Part shown: piece after piece, positions 1 through 12,100 of the stretch
How the letters are laid out: the number at the start of each line of letters is the position of its first letter
Numbering within the stretch: the first letter of the stretch is position 1
Source: Plazaster borealis
Taxonomy: Eukaryota > Echinodermata > Asteroidea > Forcipulatida > Labidiasteridae
Length of the DNA stretch: 64,000 nucleotides
Direction: 5' to 3'
NCBI GenBank assembly: GCA_021014325.1
Contig: CM037476.1
Location: forward strand, 20,868,827-20,932,826
Made by a program: the position numbers and the translations under genes
The notes under the pieces: model-generated
What the model saw: only the letters and a program-made list of their open reading frames with translations
Told to the model about the DNA's origin: nothing
Databases searched by the model: none

Positions 1-114
1 TGGAGCATTATTGCTGTAGATGTCGGTGAACGCCTCAGTAACTGGTAGTTCGGGATCTCCCTTGGCTTTATTGTTGGCCTCATCGATTTCCGCTCTGACC
101 CCGAGGTCAACGGC
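1..114 (-). CDS. PDHA1: PDHA coding exon 9 (partial, cut by window edge)
   Basis: Thirty-eight codons (residues 338-375) open after an acceptor AG at 116-115 and run off the window. The frame reads [13 protein letters not shown] and then DPELP and DIYSNNAP, matching the C-terminal region of human PDHA1 (VRKEIEDAA, DPEPP, HIYSSDPP). The stop codon is outside the window. Confidence 0.93.
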
Positions 115-3100
115 CTAAGAATCGAGACAAGATAGGGGGGGGGGGGGAGAAAAACCATGTTAGTTTATTTCTTAAATTACAAATCCAAACAGCGGAAGCG
201 CCAATAACATGATGAATATATAGGAAACAAGAAGAAATGTTCAGTTTTAGACGTGGGAGGAAAACCTTAAAGGGAACGTATACCTTTGGTTTTTGGAATG
301 GCTGGATGGTTTCAACCTTATATAAATGTAGATATATACCATAAAAGCTAGCTCGTGAAAATTTCATTTTAAAAGGTGGTAGCGTTTTTGAGATATCGCC
401 GAAAATCCGGAGCGGTTATGTCCATGCAGGAAGAATAATCCGTAATTGGAATACACAATCTGAGAAACGTTTCAAATTCAAATTTTTGGGGTATAAAAGC
501 CGATATCTTTTTCCATAACAACAATACTTAGAAGAGAAATGATTCTCAAAATGCTTTATACTATCGAAAGCTGCTGTACATCTAACCAAGTAAGTTTTTA
601 TCACCATTAATTTTAAGAGTGATTACCAAACGTATACCTTCCCTTTAAATAGGGAAAACCCGTGCATTCAGGCAGGGACTTAAAACCCAATCCACATGTA
701 AGGCTCCGTTCAAGGATTCGAGCCGGGGTCAGAGGTGAAAAAAACAGGCAGGGAAGAAAAACACATACATGTAATGAATGTTATTGATCAAGAGCAGGAT
801 TTCAAGTAATAATTATGACCGAGTCCACTCTACAAGATTACCAAACCACCAAACAAGGGAAGCGTAGTAGACCAGTCACAACTCTCTCCAAAGTGGTTCG
901 GCTGGCTAGTTCAGTATTGAAAAGCATTCCGATTTAATATACAAAACAAACAAAAACCCACTGTATTATCATTCCTTATTACCCAAAACAAGAATAACAT
1001 ATTGTCGGCTTAGTGCTATAAAGTCATTAATGGCAATTTCATATTCATAATGATCAAATGGTCATTAAATGAAAAATTTGTACAAAAAAGGAATAATCAA
1101 AATCAAACAATAATTGTTCTACTTAGAAAATGAATGGGGTATTTTTGCCAAACAAATACTCTGAAGACCACTCTTGATCAACAAACCCCATTTACCAGGA
1201 GCTCCAAAATATCAAATTTTATGAAATCATGCAAATTACACTAATGACCTTATAGTCCTAAGCAGAGACGATATGAATGTAACTAAACTGAAATGATCAA
1301 CAAACCCCATTTACCAGGAGCTCCAAAATATCAAATTTTATGAAATCATGCAAATTACACTAACGACCTTATAGTCCTAAGCAGAGACGATATGAATGTA
1401 AATAAACTGAAATGTGTTATAGAGTGACGTTCACCTTGAGTTCCTGAGCGGTGGCGAGTCCACTGGACGTCATCCTCTCCTTGAAGTTGGTGATGGGGTC
1501 CCTCTGTTGGCGGATTTCCTGCACCTCGTCGCGAGTACGGTAGCTCGTCCCTGGGTCACTCATACTGTGTCCACTGTACCTGTAGGTCTCTACCTCCATG
1601 ACCAGTGGACCCTGGGGGAGGGGGAAGATAAAGGTTAGGGGAATGTGAAAGGAAGAAGTTAAGGAAATGCTAGCAACATTCTCAGTGCATTAGCTTTATG
1701 GGATATATCACTTCCGTTTACGACTTTGAAGTTTTATAATTAAATTGTAAACTAATATCAACAGATTAAAGGGATTGTATACGTTTGGTAATTGGAACCC
1801 GCTGTTTGTTTCACAGTTGTAGATATATACCATAAAACTAACCTGTGAAAATTTCATTTCAAAAGGTGGTAGCGTTTTTGATATATTGCTGAAAATCTGG
1901 AGTATATGTCCACGCAGGAAGATTAATCTGCAATTGCAATACACAATCTGAGAAACGTTACTGCAGTACACTTCTCAGATTCAAATTTTTGGGGATGAAA
2001 AGTGATATCTTTTTCCATAACTGCAGTACTTTGAAGTGGAAAGTTTCTCAAAATGCATTATACTATCCAAAGCTTCTGTACTTCTTACCAAGTAAGTTTT
2101 TATTGCCATTAATTTTCAGAGTCATTACCAAATGTATACAGACCCTTAGTGAAAAATAGCCCTCTTTCACAAAAACCTCATTCCATAAAATCTATGATCA
2201 ACGTATAAGAAGTGAATGTGAAGTTTTATCCAACCTTTCCTGATCTGCAATAATTGGCAGCAAATTGTGTAGCTTCTCTGACCGCTAGTACATCCATCCC
2301 ATCCACCTGTCAACAAGAACAGTTATTCTGTTTAATTAAGAACAGTTATTCTGTTTAATTAAGATGTAATAATTGCATTGGGGGTAAAGAATAGTAATTA
2401 GTTTATGGATTTTAAGGCACTGTGGTAATGGAATCAATGTATATTCAGTTTGCGGTAACACCATGTGTATCACAGAGAGAAGTTTTGACTAAATGTGAAC
2501 ATTCCTGAAAATAGCTTGTGGACATGCCTGGGTTCCCTCTCCCTACTCTAGACCCAGAACCTCCCACATGATTAAAATGCAGGAGGTTCGCAGACCCTGT
2601 GCATAACCAGAAGGACAAAACCTCATGTTTGGACACAATGTGGACTATTTCTTTCCCCCTTCGGAGATGGGTTTACTTCTTTCAAGAAGGCCGAAGGGTT
2701 TCAGAAAATCCTGAAATAAGGAAAAATCTTGAAAAATCACATGCCTTGTATCTACTTAGCTGTGTAGATTTGTTCTTTGAGAGCTTGCCTTGCTATTTAT
2801 TCTACTGCCACAGAGTAGATTTCAGAATTCGGGAGACTACTTGGTTCTGAGAAGAACTTTCCTGGCTTATTAAGTACTACATGGGTTGAAGGTAGGAAAT
2901 CGGCTGGGACCACTACTTTCGCTTCGCTAAAAGGATCGAGGGGACTTCTCGTTATTAACTTAACAGCCGCAGAGTGAGTTTTTAATTGGTATTAATTTTT
3001 CAACTAGCTTGCTCCAGTCATCGTCAGGAGATTGAAGAGTGTTTGAGATGAGGGTCTCTTTATAGGGATTCAGAGGTTTCAGTGTAGATTCAGCACTGCT

Positions 3101-6100
3101 CTGATTGGTTCTTCTCAAAGGAAAACTGTGGTTTTGGTTTTACTATTACCCCAGTTATTCTGTTGTTGAGACAGTAGGTAATCCCGCACTAGGATTTCCC
3201 CAAAACGTAAACTTTACCTTGTTTTTCTCAACTGTTTTTCAAACACTCTGTAAAAATTCAGCTTTTTGGGAAGTAAAATTCCCTGAAATTTCTGAGTTTG
3301 TCAGTGGTATAGCCCCCTCCCCCCTCAAAAAAACCCAGCAGTTTGAAAAATAGTTCCACTTTGAACCGATATAGGCTTACTAATCTGATCAGCCTCCAAA
3401 CATTTGGGTATTGAGTTACCATAGAGTGGAGTATTTCGGAGGATATGAGAGGTCTAGCAGCAGGCCTGGAATTACACGGAGGCCACCGAGGCCATGGCCT
3501 CTGTTGCCCCTGATCTGGGCCTTGGTGCCCCTTCACAGTTTCCCATGTTTTTCCAATGGAAGTGCCCTTTGCAATAGGAAAATGGCCTTCCCCCCTTTGA
3601 CAGATGAAATTCTAGGCCTGTAGCAAAAGACACTAAGGGGTTAGGGTTAACCATAACTGACCCAGATTCCGGGCACATAATCCCCACGTGTGTAGTAGTC
3701 CGTAGAGGCAGAGGCCCTCTCCACGGACGTCCCCATACCGTACTTGTTATTCTCACAGACGAATATACAGGGGAGTTCCCACAGTTTGGCGATGTTGTAC
3801 GCCTCAAAGATCTGACCCTGGTTTGCCGCTCCGTCCCCGTAGAGGGTCACGCAGAGGTTGTCGCTGCCACTGTACTTCATGGCAGTTGCCACTCCCGCTC
3901 CTAAAGGCACCTGTTATGAAGCAAACATTTTTTTCGATTACAACAAAATAAACAATTATATAACGAGACAACATTCAATCAGAACTTCAGAAGATGCTAG
4001 GGCCAAGTTCACGCAAGGACTAATGTTTACCATAGTTCGACTACATTAGCCCGAACTCTGTCTAGTCGATGATAGTTGGACTACGCCAGTTGACTATTTG
4101 GAACCAGCCTACTGGGCATGGTCGCATCGCTGGTTATCAATAGCCGATTCATAGCACAGTGCAGAGTGAACCAGTTTAAAAGAAAATGATAACGTATGTT
4201 GAGCCGCCGGTCACGTTGAGCCGCCGGTCGCGTTGACATGTCACGACTAGAGTCGATTGCACTTCAACTTCTGTGCGCATGCCCTACAAATGTCACTAAA
4301 CAACCACTACATGTAGTTAACATTTGTCCTTGCACGAACTTGACCCAGGTTGCAGCATCCCTTTGTATACGACATCATAAACTTATACAGCGCCCTCACT
4401 GCGTATTTCAATTGTCTGATTTTTACTAGATGTCATTTTTGCATTGGGGGATAAAGAATATTATTTCTTTTTTGCCCATACACCAATGTGTATAAAACAC
4501 TGTATATTTTCCTGAGTTCTGTGTAAAAAATTAACATCTATTAGAATCTGTCTGACCTGTGCTCCAACAATGCCATTTCCACCGTAGAAGTTCTCTGTGT
4601 ACATGTGCATAGAGCCTCCCTTGCCTTTAGCGCAGCCTGTCCGACGACCTAGAACAGAGATGATGTGACAACTGTTAACATCTAAACCGGCCTCTATTGA
4701 GATCTAAACTGCCCTCTATTGAGATCTTCCTGCTGGTGTGCACATGCATCCTGTTTAGGTAAATTTGACGATCACTGACGTCACACCTTGTCCAAATTTT
4801 TCGCAAAACACAATGCGTGCACACACTCGCAGGCAGAATGTAATGTTTTGGTTTTGCTGTTCTGTTTTGCCTATTGCCTCAATCCTCCAAAATCAACCGA
4901 TCTGAGTTGTATAGGATCCCCTATGTACCTTCATATCATGTAGGTGATTGTTATGTTTGTTTGCTTGGTGTTTTTTTTTCCTTCTCTTTTTACAAAAATG
5001 TAACTTCTCTTTAAAGGTTTAGAGAACGAGCTAATTTTATAATATGATTAGAGTATACTCAAGGATTGAATTAAATCGGAGTCTTTGGTTCATCGTAGAC
5101 TGGTTCTTAATTCATGACTTGATAAACATACAGAAACCCTCCACCAAAAAGTTGATCTTCCTGACAAGGGAACTCGGCAAAGCTCCCACAAGGGGATATA
5201 AACGCCAAGCTGGCAACAGCCAATCTCTCTCATACAACCATGACAACTATTGGTTTAACATCTATGATTGTGAATTGCACAAATCAATCAAATTGTTATT
5301 CAGTAGCTAGCTGACAATACTTCTAGTCATTGTGAAATCAACGGTGAGCTTGGCCGGATTCAAACCAACAACCTTGTGATTGCAAGACCTACAGACTAAC
5401 CACTTGACCACGGTAACGTGTTGCATGTGCCTCAATCCTCCAAAATCATCCAAATCTTCCGGTTGATTTTGAAAGAACTGTGAAAAATAACACGTTCTAG
5501 TTCTCCATTGAGGGAACACAACACCACACCCAAGTCACACCCATACCCCCCTTCCCATCCTACCTGTCAGTTCACCCAGTATGCCCCCTACAGGTACGCC
5601 CATGAGGTACGTCCAGCCATGAGCCCTGTATGCTGTAATCACTGCGTCATCTTTTTTCATGGCGGCTACGATGCCAACTGCGCAGGCCTCCTGCAAAAGG
5701 TTAATATTACAATAGACACATGTAGTAAATCCAGGGTTTCAACATATATCCAGTAGACAACCAGACCCATACCCATCTTAATCCAACAGTATACTTTGAT
5801 TCATTCTGTTGGTCTGTAAACTACACCGGTGAACTTTGCTTGGGGTCAGGCATACTTACCAGAATCACAGTTGAACAATTTATGTGTGGAGTGAAAAAAT
5901 GTTGTACAGGGATGACAATTTATGTATGTGAAAATTCCTGGAAAATGGCTTCTGGGCCTGGGTTCCCCCTTTATTCTAGATCTGGAACTTCCCAGATGTT
6001 ACAATTCAGGAGGCTTACAGACCCTGTGCATCAACAGAAATACTGGCCTCGGGCATGTGGTTCAGTGTAAATTTTGAGCCCAGATAAGAGGTTTATAACC

Positions 6101-9100
6101 CCTACAGATATCAACCAAGGGCTGTCAGGTTGGTGTAGTGGAATCTTTCCTCGCCCTCCACCTCTGGGTCCCCGGTTCAAATCCCACCGGGGGCACTATG
6201 TGGATTGGGTTTTCAGTTCCTACCCGACTGCGTGGGTTTTCCCCGGAATAATTCTCTGGGGTTTTCCTCACACATCAAAAACTGAAACTCCCTTCTTTGT
6301 CTTCTCTCCATGGGGGTTCTTGGCTAGTGATTAAGTTCGCTTTTCTGATCTGAGAGTCCTTGGCTTCACAACCATAATTAATAAATGAAATAAATGAATG
6401 AAAAACTAAGGTAGTACCTGGCCAGAGTATAAATGACAGAAGCCACGGATCTCCTTGGACTTGTAGAGATTACCAGCTGCCGTCTCAAGGCGTCTGATGA
6501 CCTGCATCTGGCGATAGTACTTCAGAGCATCCTCTCTGGTGACTGTCACATCCGTAGAGGGACCAGACTCAAACTTATGGAGCTTGTACTCCTGTGGAGA
6601 AAAGCAGAATGACAAAGGCATGAGTACACCCGTTATAATCTGGTGATGAAACTAGAGTGCCTCATAAGTGAACTTAATCACTGTAGCTTGCAAGCCTGAG
6701 GAAACCTGTAAACAAGGGTTATTGCTACATGTTTGTGAACCAGAAACACCGGGGTTAACCCCTACTCCTCCATGATAAGTGTTCTGGGTTATTTTACGTG
6801 CACTGCAAATCCTACCTACATGTACACAATGTAGTAAACGGGACCTACGGCTTGATGTCCCATCTGAAGGACTAAGCAATTATGGCACAGTATCTTGCTA
6901 AAGGACGCAAGTGCCACAACCGGGACTCGAACCCACACTATGATCAAAAACACCAGAGCTTGAGTCCTTTGCTCTTAACTGCTCGGCCACGAGACGCATT
7001 GATGCTCCTTTTATATTTGCTCTCAGATCAACACAGTTTGGAGCCTTGACACTGATGCTCATCAAAATGCTTTTCAGCATTTAAGAGACAGCTAAAAACA
7101 CTCTGACGGCCATGGCATTTCATTTAAATTCCTTGTTGCTTTATGTTGTAAAGATTTCTTGTAGTATGTGCACTTTGAGCATTATCTAATCGATGGATAT
7201 TTGCGCAATGCATCATTGTATAAATGTATTATTATTATAATTATTAATATTAATATTACTTATCAACTGAGGCAGAACAGGTTTTGTTTTACTGTAAATC
7301 TAGATGGCAATTCCACAGTAACGGAAACACGTTTTGACTCATTAAACAACATTTCAATCATAAAGTATCAGTGACAGTTTAATTAGTTACAAAAGCAAAT
7401 GTCACAATTTTATAACTTAAGGACGGCCTTCAAAATTGCTCCCTTTTTTGGGCAGAAATACATTTAGTTTATAAAATATGAATATTAATGAGGTCGGTAA
7501 CAGAAGGACAGAAAAACAGACATGGATTGTCCATCTGATGTGTTTTGCTTAATTTCTGTGATTTTTGTGTTGACAATTTCGTTTTAAAGGTGAGAAATGC
7601 AATACTTTGGGATTTAGCTATATTTACACCAGTTTTGTTTTACTGTAAATCTATAACTTTCCACTCACAAGAACAGGAAATGAAGCCTCTGTTTGTTCAC
7701 TGCTGAAATGACGGCTAGCTGCAACCCGGATTCCACTCTAAACAAGACAAATTATCACATTATACAGTTATCATGGGTGTCATCATTCTTGGTCACTTTT
7801 TGCATATTAAAGGGTCTGTATACGTTTGGTAATGACTCTGAAAATTAATGGCAATAAAAATTTACTTGGTAAGAAGTACAGCAGCTTTGGATAATGCATT
7901 TTGAGAAACTTTTCACTTCGAAGTACTTCGGTTATGGAAAAAGATGTCACTTTTTATCCCCCAAAAACTTGAATCTGAGAAGCGATACTGACAGTAACGT
8001 TACTCAGATTGTGTATTCCAATTGCAGATTATTCTTACTGCTTGGACATAACCGCTCCAGATTTTTCTGCAATATTTCAAATTGGCTACCACCTTTTGAA
8101 ATGAAATTTTCACAGGTTAGTTTTATAGTAGGCCGCTAGGCCTATACAACTATTTACTATTGAAACAAACAGTGGGTTCAAATAATCAAACGTATACAAT
8201 CCCTGTATTCTGCAATAAATAAATATTCCACCAGGTTCGAGAAGGTTGAATGAAGGCTCTTGTTGGCCTGGGAACAATTTCATCATGGATCTGCTAATTA
8301 CCGTAAGTGAAAATTTAACACCTGTTCAGTGCTGTGATGAAGTATGTTGTTTTTGATAGCTAGTTTGCTGGTATCAGTTGTCATATTCATGTTGTACTAG
8401 TACTTTTATACTAAAGTGTGACCCGTAATTTTGTAAAACATATTTAATACTACCAGTAGGGGCTACCACAACCATGGAGGAAGGAAATACAGACCCAGTA
8501 ACTGGGGCGCTGTAATATTGTTTTTCTTTTTTTCTTTTAAAAGGAAGTACAGCGCCCCACTTACTGGGTCTACATGTACTACTATCTTCCCTAGTACTAG
8601 TACTATAGTATTACTTAAAAAGAAATAAAATAAACAAACGCCCAAACTATTTTTATTAAAATTAACAATGGTCAAGATAAAGTTTTTAAGTTTTTTAATT
8701 AATAAGTTCCTGACTGAAACTAACAACATACAAAACAATAACTAAGTCTTATAATATCTAATTAATATCAATAATTTTAATAAAATTAAAAAGTAACATT
8801 GATGATTTTATATGAAAAACTGGAAGAAATTAACCTGCAAATTCAATTAATGGCAAAATTGTAACATTTTGTTTTGTAAATCCTGAAGTTCACAAAATGA
8901 TTCAAGAAGACATACAGTACCTAGGGCTTAAAATTGACACTGGACTGCAGGCTTGAGGCCAGTGTTTAGCCTTTGGGCCAGTCATGACTCGACCGGACAA
9001 GTCCGGCAGTCTTGTGCTTTTCAATTGAACAATAATACCTCACTCACACAGTGATTTAGGCCTAACTGTGATTGAATAAAATGGTGTTCAAATGGCGACT

Positions 9101-12100
9101 TTGACCGAGTCTGATAAACATCTTTAATTTCGTTTTTGTTGAGTACCGAACTATCCTCACCCATAAAACAAATGAGACCAATCTTCCCTTTCTTTGTGCT
9201 TTGTTAAAAATGTTCAATTGTGTTTGGCATGATGATGTTTCTTGTTTGGTTACTGAAAGTGAAATACATGTCTCATGATCATGATGATGTTCCGCCCCAA
9301 CTTGACAATCGTCCCAACTATTGTTGGGACTGGTCCCAACTTGAGTGTTCAAGTTGGGGCGTCCCAACTGTAGTTGGGGCGTCCCCACTGTAGTTGGGAC
9401 AGTAATAATTGTTACAGGGTAGTCTAGGACCATACCTCCATGCTAGGACTAGCTAGAAGCATAGAAGCAAGTACATGTAGGGGAGATAAATTATCTCATC
9501 TGCATAAGGTTGGTTGTTTGTGATAGCAGAATCCCAGAAAAAAGGTTTAAGGTCGATCAAAACGGTAGACTTTTTCAGGGTAAATAAGGTGGAGTAATTA
9601 TTACCACCTGCTTTTTTTTTCTTTTTTTTTAAAAGGTTGGCACCAAAACTACAGGCACATAATAATGACATTCACACTCCTCTACTATTCTTAAGCCAAA
9701 GCTGGGCTCAATACCCACAGAATTAATGAACAAGTTGTTGAGGGGGAGATCCACGCCCGCATGTTGCAGTCCCAACCCACAATCGATCCGACACACGGCT
9801 CCTTATGCGGATGCTATCCTGTACAGCCTGTACTGTAAGTTCTATGGGCGATCCCAACTACAGTTGGGACGCCCCAATACTCAAGTTGGGACCAGTCCCA
9901 ACTATAGTTGAGACGATTGTCAAGTTGGGACGGAACAATGACAATTATTTAGTCATACTCATTGTTGTGTTTGTGTATATAATTTTGTTTTCTTTCTCAT
10001 TTTGATTCTGGTCCAGTAATTTGTTTAGCTACAATACAACTACAAGCCCTTGCCCTTGCCTACCCGGCTATGTTTGGTCATGAATGTTATAATGTAAGTT
10101 GATAAATACTATTTTATTAATTAAAGGAACGTTACAGAACTGGTAATTAAAATTTTCTTTATGAACACAGGTTTACATAAAACTTACAAGGTCTAATGAT
10201 GATGATAGTAGAAAACATCCCTAGAAATATTTCTGTCTGAAATGCCATATTTGATGAGAAATAAATAAAACTAATTTCCGATTGGAGTTTATCGCTCAGT
10301 CATAGTCGTGAGCGTTTTATTCATGCATTGTATAATACATGCAAATGTGTAATCGGTTTGTCACTGTTTTCTCGTGACCCAGATGGCCGATCGATCTAAA
10401 ACTTCTACATGTTTGTCAGTTTATGTATATGGTGGATTATATAAAGTGCTTACACTGCCAGTTAGCAAAAACCAATTCTGTAATGTTCCTTTAAAGATGA
10501 TCATTTGACATTATGTATGAACTATGGAATGCCAGTCATCTCGCCCCCTGGCAAAGTCGCCCCCTGCAAAGTCGCCCCCTACAAAGTCGCCCCCCAGCAA
10601 GCTCGCCCCCTCCGCGTACAAACTCGCCCCCTCACAATGTCGCCCCCTACAAAGTCGCCCCCGACACAGTCGCCCCCCGACAAAGTCGTCCCCTAACAAA
10701 GTCGCCCCCTAACACAGTCGCCCCTACGCATTTTTGGCTACTGTTTCAATGATTTTCTAAGGGGAATTTTTTATTGTTTTTTAACTTGATTCAAGAAAGG
10801 GAACCATTAAAGACTTTATACATTTTTGCTGAGGATAACTTATTGAAAAACCACAATTTTTGACAAAAGTTATTCCGTTGTTGAAAAGTGTTTTTTTTTG
10901 CGGATCCTTTGGGTCGCATTAGCTTTCGGAAATTTAGTATATGTACTGTGTAGGTCGATTCGTGCATTGTTTTGCTATTGTTTCATTGACATCTAAGGGG
11001 AAATTTTGTTGTTTCTAACTTGACTCAAGACAGGGGATCCTAGGCCTAACTAATTGAAAAACGAAATATATTGAAATATAGCTCTAGAAATATTTACTTA
11101 CACAATCTTTACACTTAACCTCACTAAATAAAAGCCATAACTTAGGCTAATGAACATAAAAGATTTCTCACCAAAATATACTGTGAATATACTGTGATAA
11201 AAAATAAAATAAAAACTAAAATCAATTAACAAATAAACGTAAAACATATCTTACAGAAATATCATTAAATAATTAAACTTAAAAACATGTCATTAGAAAA
11301 ACATGTCATTACAAAAACATGTCATTAGAAAAACTAATTGTTTCTTCAAACAAAATTTTTTTCAAAGGGAGTTATCCATCATGACCATCTTTATACCATG
11401 TAAAAAACAAGATTGATGTCCAATAACATAAATAAACGTAATGTCCATAACAAAAGATTGATGTCCAATAAAATAAATAAACGTAATGTCCATAAAAAAT
11501 TTAACTTAAACAAATGTAATGAACAAATCAAGGATAAAAAAAGCACTGACTAAAGATAAAAAAACAGACGAATGTCCAATAAAATAAATAAACGTAATGT
11601 CCATAAATAATTTAATTTTAGCTTGTTGTAGCTAGCTGTTGCCGAAGTCGCCGTTTTGGACACGGCATAATCTTCTAACTCTTATTCATAGCGACTGTGT
11701 CGGGGGGCGACTTTGTTAGGGGGCGACTGTGTCGGGGGGCGACTGTGTCGGGGGGCGACTTTGTAGGGGCGACATTGTGAGGGGGCGAGTTTGTACACGG
11801 AGGGGGCGAGCTTGCTAGGGGGCGACTTTGCAGGGGGCGACTTTGCGGGGGCGACTTTGCAGGGGGCGACTTTGTAGGGGGCGACTTTGCAGGGGGCGAG
11901 ATGACTGGTTTCCGAACTATGAATAGGCCTATGATGAAGGAATGCTGGTCATCTCGCCCCCTAGCAAGCTCGCCCCCAACAAAGTCGCCCCATGCAAAGT
12001 CGCCCCCTAGCCGGCTCGCCCCGGGTTGTTACAGAGTCGCCCCCTGGCAATGTCGCCCCCAAACAATGTCGCCCCCTAACAAAGTCGCCCCCTGACAATG

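Larger units (their letters stand above)
115..1434. other. PDHA intron 8 content
   Basis: Holds a G tract and A/T-rich DNA (115-266), a family-A MITE (267-648), about 530 bp with no recognised feature, and a 119-bp tandem duplication ending 22 bp from the donor of exon 8. Confidence 0.7.
2307..3661. other. PDHA intron 6 content
   Basis: Contains an interspersed repeat at about 2445-2620 (GTTTGCGGTAACACCATGTG; shared with 25437 and, in part, with 5900-6050), a related piece at 2745-2870 around AGTAGATTTC, and a family-E element at 3461. The remainder (2880-3460) shows nothing I recognise. Confidence 0.55.
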
